Part shown: positions 16,442 through 25,611 of the stretch, in pieces | Position numbering within the stretch: position 1 is the first letter of the stretch | Layout: each line of letters opens with the position of its first letter | Origin: Variovorax sp. | GTDB lineage: Bacteria > Pseudomonadota > Gammaproteobacteria > Burkholderiales > Burkholderiaceae_C | Length of the DNA: 64,000 nucleotides | NCBI GenBank assembly: GCA_017744935.1 | Contig: JAGIAI010000041.1 | Span: 1 to 64,000 of the forward strand | Reading direction: 5' to 3' | Made by a program: the position numbers and the translations under genes | The notes under the pieces: generated by a model | What the model was told of the DNA's origin: nothing | Databases searched by the model: none | What the model saw: the letters and a program-made list of their open reading frames with translations, nothing else

Positions 16442-18268
16442 TCAATGGTTATCCCGAGGAATCCCAAACGTAGCGTGAATCCTCTGGTACTTCACAGCAG
16501 GCTTAAGCACCATCCCTTGCGACAGCTCATCAACGACAGCACGTTGAATCTCCTGCCAAGGCGTCTGACTCTGCGGATACGGATACCCCCCTCGCTTCTC
16601 GAGTTCAGCCCGCCGCTTGGCAAGCTCCTCATCGGAAACCAGCATGTTGGCGGTCCGCTTCTTGAGATCGATCCGCACCCGATCCCCGGTACGCACCAAA
16701 GCCAGCCCACCGCCGGTTGCGGCTTCAGGTGAAGCATTGAGGATCGAAGGCGATCCCGAAGTCCCCGACTGCCGCCCATCCCCAATGCAAGGCAGCGCAG
16801 TGATGCCCTTCTTGAGAAGGTAAGAGGGCGCCCGCATGTTGACCACCTCGGCAGCCCCCGGATAACCCACAGGCCCAACGCCCCGCATGAACAACACGCT
16901 CCGCTCGTCGATCTTCATCTTCGGATCGTCGATGCGTGCGTGATAGTCCTCCGGCCCGTCGAACACGATTGCCGTGCCCTCGAACGCCATCGGGTCCTTC
17001 GGGTCTTCAAGATAGCGCGAGTGGAATTCCGGCGTGATCACACTTGTCTTCATGATCGCGGAATCGAAGAGATTGCCCTTCAGATTCAGGAAGCCTGCAT
17101 TCTTCTTCATCGGCTTGTTGTACGGGAAGATCACCTTCCGGTCGCTCGTGAACTTGCCTTCGCAGTTCTCAGCCAGCGTCTTGCCATTGGCCGTCATCGC
17201 CGGCTTGATTTTTTTCTGCGCGACCAGTTCGGCCACCACCGCCGGCAGCCCGCCCGCCCGGTAGTAGTCCTCGCCGAGATACTCGCCGGCCGGCTGCAGA
17301 TTCACCAGCAGCGGGATCTTGTAGCCGTGCTTCTCCCAATCGTCCGTCGTCAATTCGACGCCGATGTGCCGCGCGATCGCATTCAAGTGCACCGGCGCAT
17401 TCGTCGAACCGCCAAGCGCGGAGTTGACCACGATGGCATTTTCGAAAGCCTCGCGCGTGAGGATGTCCGAGGGTTTCAGATCTTCGCGCACCATCTCCAC
17501 GATGCGCTTGCCCGTCGTGTACGCCATCTCCTGGCGGTCGCGATAGGGTGCCGGAATCGCCGCGCCGCCCGGCAGCATCATGCCCAATGCCTCGGCGAGC
17601 GAATTCATCGTCGAAGCCGTGCCCATCGTGTTGCAGTGCCCGGTCGATGGCGCGGACGATGCGACCAGCTTCAGGAAATCCTGGTAGCCGATCTTCCCCG
17701 CCGCCATCATCTCGCGCGCACGCCAGACGATGGTGCCCGATCCGGTGCGCTCGCCTTCGTGCCAACCGTTGAGCATCGGCCCCGAATTGAGTGCGATCGC
17801 CGGGATGTCCACCGTCGCTGCTGCCATCAACTGCGCGGGCGTCGTCTTGTCGCAGCCCGTCGTCAGCACCACGCCGTCGATCGGATAGCCATACAGCACC
17901 TCGACCAGCGAGAGGTACTGCAGATTGCGGTCCAGGGCCGCCGTCGGCCGCTTGCAGGTTTCCTGGATCGGATGAATCGGAAACTCGAACGCGATGCCGC
18001 CCGCATCGCGAATGCCTTCGCGCACCCGCTCGGCCAGCACCAGATGGTGGCGGTTGCACGGTGCGATGTCAGAGCCCGTCTGTGCGATGCCGATGATTGG
18101 CCGGCCTGATTGCAACTCGTCGAAGCCTAGCCCGAAGTTCATCGTGCGCTCGAGGTAGAGCGCAGTCATGTCGGCATTGGCGGGGTTGTCGAACCACGCC
18201 TGCGAGCGCAGCTTGAATTTCGGCGTCTTTGCCGACGAGGCTTTTGAGTTCTTCTTTTTCGATTTCAT
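16442..18268 (-). CDS. IlvD/Edd-family sugar-acid dehydratase
   Basis: 608 residues. Iron-sulfur dehydratase of the dihydroxy-acid/6-phosphogluconate family, here of the pentonate/aldonate subgroup. Cluster-binding regions are visible at TTGCDKTTPAQLMAAATVD and GHCNTMGTASTMNSLAEALG, and the late PCIGDGRQSGTSGSPSILN loop is conserved. The likely reaction is dehydration of a free aldonic acid to a 2-keto-3-deoxy acid; the exact substrate is not readable. The start ATG 18268 overlaps the stop of the DenD-like gene (ATGA). The Lys-rich N-terminus (MKSKKKNSK) is unusual. Confidence 0.88.
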   Translation of the reverse strand: MKSKKKNSKASSAKTPKFKLRSQAWFDNPANADMTALYLERTMNFGLGFDELQSGRPIIGIAQTGSDIAPCNRHHLVLAERVREGIRDAGGIAFEFPIHPIQETCKRPTAALDRNLQYLSLVEVLYGYPIDGVVLTTGCDKTTPAQLMAAATVDIPAIALNSGPMLNGWHEGERTGSGTIVWRAREMMAAGKIGYQDFLKLVASSAPSTGHCNTMGTASTMNSLAEALGMMLPGGAAIPAPYRDRQEMAYTTGKRIVEMVREDLKPSDILTREAFENAIVVNSALGGSTNAPVHLNAIARHIGVELTTDDWEKHGYKIPLLVNLQPAGEYLGEDYYRAGGLPAVVAELVAQKKIKPAMTANGKTLAENCEGKFTSDRKVIFPYNKPMKKNAGFLNLKGNLFDSAIMKTSVITPEFHSRYLEDPKDPMAFEGTAIVFDGPEDYHARIDDPKMKIDERSVLFMRGVGPVGYPGAAEVVNMRAPSYLLKKGITALPCIGDGRQSGTSGSPSILNASPEAATGGGLALVRTGDRVRIDLKKRTANMLVSDEELAKRRAELEKRGGYPYPQSQTPWQEIQRAVVDELSQGMVLKPAVKYQRIHATFGIPRDNH

Positions 18269-19284
18269 GGGGACATTCCCTTCAGGGTCTGGTCTGCGTT
18301 TGGTGCTGCCTTGCAGTCGTCGATGTACTGGCGAACGATATCGGCGAAGTTCTCGTGCGGATGCAGCCCGAGCCGCGCCGCACGCGCGGCCGAGGCACCG
18401 CTCGGCCAGTTGGCCACGATGCCTGCAATGCGTTCGTCGCGCTCGAAGCGCACCCGCGCACGCACGGCCGGGCCGGCGACCTCTTCGAGCGCATCCAGCA
18501 TCTCGCGCACCGTGACGTTGAGCGCCGGCAGATTGAGGGCGGTGCGCCCGCAGAAGGCCTCGCGGCTGGCTTCGTAGACCGCGATCAGCCCCTCCACCGT
18601 GCGTGCCGGCGACGACATCGGATGCGACACATCGGGCGATACGGGGCAGATCGCTTCCACCCCCGCCAATGGCTCGCGAATGATGCCGCTGAAGAACGAC
18701 GATGCCGCGCCGTTCGGGCGCCCGGGCCGCACCGTCACAGTCATCAGCCGCGCCGCGCGGCCGTCGACATAGCCCTTGCGCGTGTAGTCGGCGATGAGGT
18801 GCTCGCAGATCAGCTTCTGGATGCCGTAGGACGTCTGCGGAACCGGCAGCGTGTCGTCGCCGACGATCTTCGGCATCGGATGGGCCGGATCGGGCCCGAA
18901 CACAGCGACCGAGCTGGAAAACACCACGCGCGGCACTTTGCCGCCCGCGTTGACGCGCGCGCGAATCGCGTCGAGCAGTGCGCGCGTGCTGTCGAGGTTG
19001 GAACGCAGGCCGAGGTCGAAGTCGAGTTCGCATTCGCCCGAAACCGCGGAAGCGAGGTGGAAAACGCCGTCGAACTCCTCGTCGCGCAGCGCGTCGGTCT
19101 GCGCCAGCAGCGGACCGGTGCGCGCTTCGACGCGCGGATCCGCAAGCAGGCTCGCGGGTGGATGGGCGATGTCGGTCAGCACGAGGCGGCCAATGCGCTC
19201 GCCTGCGAGCGTGCCGCGCGCCAGCAACGCCTGGGCGAGGCGCGAGCCGACGAAACCGCCGCCTCCCGTGATCATCAGTTTCAT
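18265..19284 (-). CDS. denD: D-erythronate dehydrogenase (DenD)-like NAD-dependent oxidoreductase
   Basis: 339 residues. Extended SDR/epimerase fold with the NAD-binding GGGGFVG at 7-13, catalytic Tyr153 and Lys157 (SYGIQK) and the VFSSSVAVFG strand. The overall pattern fits DenD, which oxidises D-erythronate at C2, but related sugar-acid dehydrogenases look alike. It overlaps both neighbours by 4 nt (GntR regulator upstream, dehydratase downstream), so the three genes are translationally coupled in one sugar-acid operon. Confidence 0.75.
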   Translation of the reverse strand: MKLMITGGGGFVGSRLAQALLARGTLAGERIGRLVLTDIAHPPASLLADPRVEARTGPLLAQTDALRDEEFDGVFHLASAVSGECELDFDLGLRSNLDSTRALLDAIRARVNAGGKVPRVVFSSSVAVFGPDPAHPMPKIVGDDTLPVPQTSYGIQKLICEHLIADYTRKGYVDGRAARLMTVTVRPGRPNGAASSFFSGIIREPLAGVEAICPVSPDVSHPMSSPARTVEGLIAVYEASREAFCGRTALNLPALNVTVREMLDALEEVAGPAVRARVRFERDERIAGIVANWPSGASAARAARLGLHPHENFADIVRQYIDDCKAAPNADQTLKGMSP

Positions 19285-20141
19285 GGGGACTCCTTCATGG
19301 CTTTCTTGCCCTTTCTGGCAGTGGTGGCCGCGGCGTCGCGAACGGCCTTGGCCGCCGCCTGGCGACGGCGGACGTCGATGACGCCGCCTTCGATCAGGCG
19401 CTGTTCGCCGCGGGTGATGTGTTCGGTGGCCCGGCGCCGCGCTGCATCGGGATCGCGCGCCGCGATCGCATCGAAGATGGAACGGTGCTCGCGCTGCACC
19501 TCGGTCATGAAATCGAGCCGCCGTGCCTCGTTGCCGCGTGTGATGCGCATGCCTTCGCGCAGGTATTGCTCGAGAAAGCCGAGCAGCAGCCGGAATTGCG
19601 GATTGCCGGTGGCTTCGCCGATGACGCGGTGGAAGGCCAGATCCTCGGCGACGCCATCGCGGCCGTCTGCCACGGCCTCATCGATGGCCTTGAGGGCGCG
19701 GCGCAACTCCGCGATCTGGGAACGGGAGGCGCGCTCCGCGGCGAGCGCGGCGATCTCGCCTTCGAGCACTCGCCGCACCTCGACCACGTGGACCACCGCC
19801 TGCACGGAGGTCAGCACAGTCGGATCGAAAACCAGCGCCTGGTTGACAGGGCGGGGCGTCACATAGACCCCCGAGCCCTGTCGCGAGTTGACCATGCCTT
19901 TGGACTTGAGCTGGTGCACCGCCTCGCGCACCACGGTGCGCGAAACGCCGTGCGCCTCCGCGAGCTTCTGCTCGGTGGGAAGACGGTCGCCCGCGTGCAG
20001 GGCGCCGGATTCGATCTGCGCGCACAGCAGCGCCGCCAACCGGTCCGACAGCCGATCGACGATCAGCGGAAGGGGTTGGGAAGGTGCCGGAACGCGCACG
20101 GCGTTGATGGAAGTCAGCTCGGTTATCTGGTCATCATACAA
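19281..20141 (-). CDS. GntR/FadR-family transcriptional regulator
   Basis: About 286 residues if the TTG at 20141 is used; a GTG at 20099 giving 272 residues is an equal candidate, and no ATG or Shine-Dalgarno sequence decides it. The N-terminal winged helix contains GDRLPTEQKLAEAHGVSRTVVREAVHQLKSKGM, and the C-terminal FCD domain carries the metal-binding pattern AEDLAFHRVIGEATGN with later His. First gene of the dehydratase operon and divergent from the ABC transporter, so it probably controls both in response to a sugar acid. The C-terminus has a Lys/Arg-rich tail. Confidence 0.85.
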   Translation of the reverse strand: MYDDQITELTSINAVRVPAPSQPLPLIVDRLSDRLAALLCAQIESGALHAGDRLPTEQKLAEAHGVSRTVVREAVHQLKSKGMVNSRQGSGVYVTPRPVNQALVFDPTVLTSVQAVVHVVEVRRVLEGEIAALAAERASRSQIAELRRALKAIDEAVADGRDGVAEDLAFHRVIGEATGNPQFRLLLGFLEQYLREGMRITRGNEARRLDFMTEVQREHRSIFDAIAARDPDAARRRATEHITRGEQRLIEGGVIDVRRRQAAAKAVRDAAATTARKGKKAMKESP

Positions 20142-20142
20142 A

Positions 20143-20157
20143 TTGACCGGGGGTTAA
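20143..20157. promoter_or_regulatory. Candidate operator between GntR gene and ABC transporter
   Basis: TTGACC-GGG-GGTTAA is a near-perfect 15-nt inverted repeat in the 124-nt divergent region. A second half-site-like pair, TGGT...ACAA, lies at 20129-20142 and overlaps the TTG start. Binding by the adjacent GntR protein is inference. Confidence 0.35.
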
Positions 20158-20265
20158 TGCGTACCGGTTTGCCCTGATGCGCGAGCCTTTCGCGATGCCA
20201 ATACTGCGCGGTTGCGAAAGCGGTTTCAACCTTCGCAGTTCCGCGTACTTTCAAGGCTCCAGTGC

Positions 20266-21339
<1,074 letters not shown>

Positions 21340-21378
21340 GGTTCTTTTTTTGGTCCTTTCAACATCAGGAGACAAAGA

Positions 21379-22707
21379 ATGAGTGACTTCAATCGCCGCA
21401 CGATTCTCAAAAGCTCGGCGGGCTTCGCGGCCGCCGCGTCGCTCGGCGTCGGCACCGCCGTCTTCACGCCGCTCGCCAATGCCCAGTCGATGACCTTCAA
21501 GCCCGAGAAGGGCGCCAAGCTACGCGTGCTGCGCTGGAGCCGCTTCGTGCAGGGCGACATCGATGCCTACATGGCCAACGTCAAGAAGTTCAGCGAGACT
21601 ACCGGGATCGAGGTGCGCGTCGACAACGAAGGCTGGGAAGACGTCCGGCCGAAGGCCGCCGTGGCGGCCAACACCGGCGCGGGGCCGGACATCATCCTGT
21701 CGACCAACGACGACGCGAACCTCTATCCCGACAAGCTGCTCGACGTGACCGACCTCGCCGAGTACCTCGGCAAGAAGTACGGCGGCTGGTATCCGGCGGC
21801 CGAGATGTTCATGCGTCCCGACGGCAAGCGCTGGATCGGCCTGCCGCTCGGCGCATCGGGATCGCTGATCGTCTACCGCGAAAGCATGGTCAAGGCGGCC
21901 GGCTTCGACACCTTCCCGAAGAACAACGACGACTTCCTCAAGCTCTACAAGGCGCTCAAGGAAAAGGGCACGCCGGGCGGCATGGCGCTCGGCAACGCAA
22001 CCGGCGACAGCACCTGGACCAACTGGCTGATCTGGTCGTTCGGCGGCAAGCTGGTCGACAAGAACAACAAGGTGGTGATCGACAGCCCCGAGACGCTCAA
22101 GGCGCTCGAATACGCCAAGGAGCTGTACGCGAACTTCATCCCCGGCACGCTCTCGTGGCTGGACCCGAACAACAACAAGGCCTTCCTCGACGGGCAGATC
22201 AGCGTCACCAACAACGGCATCTCGATCTACTACGCCGCCAAGAATTCGCAGGACCCGAAGGTCAAGGAGATGGCCTCCGACATCAACCATGCGGTGTTCC
22301 CGGTGGGACCGGTGGGCGTGCCGACCGAGTCGCACCTCTTCTTCAATCAGATGATCATGAAGTACACCAAGTACCCGCAGGCGGCGAAGGAGTTCCTGCG
22401 CTTCATGATGGAACGGCCGCAGTTCGACGACTGGCTCAAGGGCGGGGGTGGCTACGTCGCACAGCCGCTGCGCGCCTACGAGGCCAACGAGATCTGGACG
22501 GTGGACCCGAAGAACACGCCATACCGCGATTCGGTCAAGAACCTGCGCCCGGCGGGCTACGAAGGCAAGCTCGGCTACGCATCGGCCGGTGCGGCGGCGG
22601 ACTTCATCATTCCGAACATGGTGGCCGAGGCCGCGAGCGGTTCGAAGTCGCCGAAGGAAGCTGCAGAACGGGCCCAGAAGCGTGCAGAGCGCTATTACAA
22701 AGTCTGA
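21379..22707 (+). CDS. ABC transporter substrate-binding protein (family 1, sugar-like), Tat signal
   Basis: 442 residues. The N-terminus NRRTILKSSAGF is a twin-arginine signal, cleaved near ANAQ (about residue 37). The rest is a family-1 periplasmic binding fold with long helical stretches. An AGGAGAC Shine-Dalgarno sequence precedes the ATG. Substrate unknown; the operon context suggests a sugar or sugar acid. Confidence 0.88.
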   Translation: MSDFNRRTILKSSAGFAAAASLGVGTAVFTPLANAQSMTFKPEKGAKLRVLRWSRFVQGDIDAYMANVKKFSETTGIEVRVDNEGWEDVRPKAAVAANTGAGPDIILSTNDDANLYPDKLLDVTDLAEYLGKKYGGWYPAAEMFMRPDGKRWIGLPLGASGSLIVYRESMVKAAGFDTFPKNNDDFLKLYKALKEKGTPGGMALGNATGDSTWTNWLIWSFGGKLVDKNNKVVIDSPETLKALEYAKELYANFIPGTLSWLDPNNNKAFLDGQISVTNNGISIYYAAKNSQDPKVKEMASDINHAVFPVGPVGVPTESHLFFNQMIMKYTKYPQAAKEFLRFMMERPQFDDWLKGGGGYVAQPLRAYEANEIWTVDPKNTPYRDSVKNLRPAGYEGKLGYASAGAAADFIIPNMVAEAASGSKSPKEAAERAQKRAERYYKV

Positions 22708-22735
22708 GGGCGTTCGCGCAGGCGAGCGGCATTCC

Positions 22736-23644
22736 ATGACGCTGCTCGCCCGCTTCCAGAACAGCCGCAACGCCCTCGGCTTCGCATTCATGCTGCCGGC
22801 GGCGGTGCTGCTGCTGCTGTTCCTCACCTATCCGCTCGGCCTCGGCACCTGGCTCGGCTTCACCGACACGAAGGTGGGTCGGGGCGGAGAGTGGGTCGGG
22901 CTGGAGAACTACGTCTTCCTCTGGAACGACGCGGTCACGCGGCTGGCGCTTTTCAACACGCTCTTCTACACGGCGGTGGCGAGCGTCTTCAAGTTCTTCC
23001 TCGGGTTGTGGCTTGCGGTACTGCTGAACAAGAACATCCGGTTCAAGACCTTTTTCCGCGCGGTCATCCTGCTGCCCTACATCGTGCCGACCGCGCTGTC
23101 GGCGATCGCGTTCTGGTGGATCTACGACTCGCAGTTCTCGATCATCAGCTGGGCGCTGGTCAAGATGGGGCTCATCGACCACTACATCGACTTCCTCGGC
23201 GACCCGTGGAACGCGCGCATGGCGGTGATCGCGGCCAATGTATGGCGCGGCGTGCCTTTCGTCGCGATCACGCTGCTGGCGGGCCTGCAGACGATCTCGC
23301 CGTCGTACTACGAAGCCTCGGCCATCGACGGCGCAACGCCGTGGCAGCAGTTCCGGCACGTCACGCTGCCGCTGCTCACGCCGATCATCGCGGTGGTCAT
23401 GACGTTCTCGGTGCTGTTCACCTTCACCGACTTCCAGCTCATCTACGTGATCACGCGGGGCGGTCCGCTCAATGCGACTCACCTGATGGCAACGCTGTCG
23501 TTCCAGCGCGCGATCTCGGGCGGTGCGCTGGGTGAGGGTGCGGCTATCGCGATTGCGATGGTGCCTTTCCTGCTCGCCTGCATCATGTTCAGCTACTTCG
23601 GCCTGCAGCGCCGTGCGTGGCAACAAGGAGGGTCGGACAAATGA
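22736..23644 (+). CDS. ABC transporter permease (MalF-like)
   Basis: 302 residues from ATG 22736, six predicted membrane segments and the EAA loop SYYEASAIDGATPWQQFRHVTLP for contact with the ATPase. An in-frame GTG further upstream, overlapping the end of the binding-protein gene, would add 17-18 residues, so the start is not certain. Overlaps the next permease by 4 nt. Confidence 0.87.
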   Translation: MTLLARFQNSRNALGFAFMLPAAVLLLLFLTYPLGLGTWLGFTDTKVGRGGEWVGLENYVFLWNDAVTRLALFNTLFYTAVASVFKFFLGLWLAVLLNKNIRFKTFFRAVILLPYIVPTALSAIAFWWIYDSQFSIISWALVKMGLIDHYIDFLGDPWNARMAVIAANVWRGVPFVAITLLAGLQTISPSYYEASAIDGATPWQQFRHVTLPLLTPIIAVVMTFSVLFTFTDFQLIYVITRGGPLNATHLMATLSFQRAISGGALGEGAAIAIAMVPFLLACIMFSYFGLQRRAWQQGGSDK

Positions 23645-24519
23645 GCGCTCAGTCCGCGAAGATGGACGTCGTCGGCATGAGCTACCTGGAGTCCGTGCCG
23701 CGCAAGGTGGTCACGGTCTACCTTCCGCTGCTGGTCTTCCTCATCGTGCTGCTGTTCCCGTTCTACTGGATGGCAATCACGTCAGTGAAGCCCGATGCGG
23801 AGCTGCTCTCTCGCGAGGGCAATCCTTTCTGGGTGGTCGCGCCGACCATCAACCACTTCCACAAGCTGCTGTTCGAGACCTCGTATCCGCAGTGGCTGTG
23901 GAACACGCTGATGGTGTCGGTGGTGTCCACCTTCGCGTCGCTCGCGTGCTCGGTGTTCGCGGCCTACGCGATCGAGAGGCTGCGCTTCAAGGGCTCCCGG
24001 CAGACCGGCCTGGCGATCTTCCTGGCCTACCTCGTGCCGCCGTCGATCCTGTTCATTCCGCTGGCAAACGTGGTGTTCAACCTCGGCATGTTCGATACGC
24101 GCTGGGCGCTGATCCTGACCTATCCGACATTCCTGATCCCGTTCTGCACCTGGCTGCTGATGGGCTATTTCCGCTCGATTCCGGCAGAGCTGGAAGAGTG
24201 CGCGCTCATCGACGGCGCGAGCCGCTGGCAGATCCTCATCAAGATCGTGTTGCCGCTTGCGGTGCCCGGGCTGATCTCGGCGGGCATCTTCGCTTTCACG
24301 CTGTCGTGGAACGAGTTCATCTATGCGCTGACTTTCGTCTCGTCCTCGGAGATCAAGACGCTGCCCGTGGGCGTGGTGACCGAACTGGTGCAGGGCGACG
24401 TCTACCAGTGGGGCCCGCTGATGGCGGGTGCATTGCTCGGCTCTTTGCCGGTGGCTTTCATCTACTCGTTCTTCGTCGAGTACTACGTGTCGGGGATGAC
24501 CGGCTCCGTCAAGGAGTGA
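23641..24519 (+). CDS. ABC transporter permease (MalG-like)
   Basis: 292 residues from ATG 23641, which overlaps the previous stop (ATGA) and is preceded by a strong AAGGAGGG. Six membrane segments and the EAA loop ELEECALIDGASRWQILIKIVLP. Last gene of the four-gene importer operon; a GC-rich hairpin follows at 24523. Confidence 0.9.
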   Translation: MSAQSAKMDVVGMSYLESVPRKVVTVYLPLLVFLIVLLFPFYWMAITSVKPDAELLSREGNPFWVVAPTINHFHKLLFETSYPQWLWNTLMVSVVSTFASLACSVFAAYAIERLRFKGSRQTGLAIFLAYLVPPSILFIPLANVVFNLGMFDTRWALILTYPTFLIPFCTWLLMGYFRSIPAELEECALIDGASRWQILIKIVLPLAVPGLISAGIFAFTLSWNEFIYALTFVSSSEIKTLPVGVVTELVQGDVYQWGPLMAGALLGSLPVAFIYSFFVEYYVSGMTGSVKE

Positions 24520-24522
24520 AGC

Positions 24523-24541
24523 GGGCTCCGGGACGGAGCCC
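24523..24541 (+). terminator. GC-rich hairpin after ABC operon
   Basis: GGGCTCCG-GGA-CGGAGCCC, a perfect 8-bp stem 3 nt after the permease stop. There is no T-run, so it may mark a Rho-dependent end or protect the 3' end. Confidence 0.4.
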
Positions 24542-24663
24542 AATCCCATCGTTCCCAGTGGTCTTGTTCTCGGCGGGAGATGCCGCTCAGCCGCGGTTCC
24601 TGCAAACTGATCTGCTCGCCCGCCGTAGCGAGGTGAGAGGTCGTTTGCCGAGAGGAGATCGTC

Positions 24664-25167
24664 ATGATTCGATCCTGGGCGCTTTCGATGATGCTTGCCA
24701 CGACTGGCTCGATGGCGAGCGCGGCGGATCTGACCGTCGTTTTCGTCAACCCCGAGAACTTCCGCGATGCCGCGTATTCGCGCTCTTTCCCCAGCGAGCG
24801 GGATCGCGAAGAGGTGATGCGCGACGTGCAGCAACACCTGCAGCGACTGGCTGACCGGCATCTGGGGCCGGGTGACGCGCTGCGCATCGAGGTGCTCGAC
24901 ATCGACCTGGCCGGCGATTTCAACCCGTTGCGGCGAGCGGGTTCCGAGGTCCGCATCCTGACAGACGTCACCTGGCCGCGCATGGAGTTGCGCTACACGT
25001 TGAGCCACGACGGACAGGTGATCGCGAGCGGCCAGGAGCGCATCAGCGACATGAACTACCTCGTGATGGTCCGGCGCAATTCGGGCAGCGACCGCTTCAT
25101 CTACGAGCGACCAATGCTGGACAACTGGTTCGCGCGCCGCATCGTTCCGGCCAAGGAACACGGCTGA
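24664..25167 (+). CDS. DUF3016-type secreted protein
   Basis: 167 residues with a signal peptide ending near ASAADLTVVF (about 20). The mature part has the DUF3016 pattern: VNPENFRDAAYS, a helix with paired charges, LGPGDALRIEVLDIDLAGDFNP, and a C-terminal LDNWFARRI. Periplasmic; function not established. GAGAGGAGA lies before the ATG. Confidence 0.8.
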   Translation: MIRSWALSMMLATTGSMASAADLTVVFVNPENFRDAAYSRSFPSERDREEVMRDVQQHLQRLADRHLGPGDALRIEVLDIDLAGDFNPLRRAGSEVRILTDVTWPRMELRYTLSHDGQVIASGQERISDMNYLVMVRRNSGSDRFIYERPMLDNWFARRIVPAKEHG

Positions 25168-25224
25168 TCCAGACTGATCCAACCGTTTGCCGGCGGCGCT
25201 TTCCGTGCCGGCAGGAGGTGTGCG

Positions 25225-25587
25225 ATGAAGCAACTCAAGCACTGGCAGGACGTGGTGAATGCACTGCTGGGCGTGTGGCTGGCGATTTCGCCATGGCTCG
25301 CGGGCTACCAGGAGATCCCGTCACCGACCGCGAACGCGGTGCTCGTCGGCGTGGCGCTGGTGGCCGCGGCGCTGGGCGCAATGATCGTGCCGCGCGCCTG
25401 GGAAGAATGGACCGAGTGCGCACTCGGCGCATGGCTGGTCATCTCCCCGTGGGTGATTGGCTTCGGCATGCATCGCCAGGCGATGCTGACCGCGGTGATC
25501 ACCGGTGCGGTGATCGTGGCGCTGGCACTGTGGACGCTCGTGACCGACAAGGAGTACAGCGGCTGGCTGAATCGCCCGGCGCATTGA
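25225..25587 (+). CDS. SPW-repeat membrane protein
   Basis: 120 residues with four hydrophobic segments and two copies of the motif W-L-x-I-S-P-W (about residues 18-24 and 70-76), which define the SPW family. Inner-membrane protein of unknown role. AGGAGG precedes the ATG. Convergent with the CHAT gene, 24 nt apart. Confidence 0.82.
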   Translation: MKQLKHWQDVVNALLGVWLAISPWLAGYQEIPSPTANAVLVGVALVAAALGAMIVPRAWEEWTECALGAWLVISPWVIGFGMHRQAMLTAVITGAVIVALALWTLVTDKEYSGWLNRPAH

Positions 25588-25611
25588 CCGTGCGGGCGCG
25601 TCGCCGGCGGC

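Noticed and set aside
16442..19033. 863-codon frame extending the dehydratase upstream
   Set aside because: The upstream part is a shadow of the DenD-like gene; the dehydratase starts at 18268 with a 4-nt overlap.
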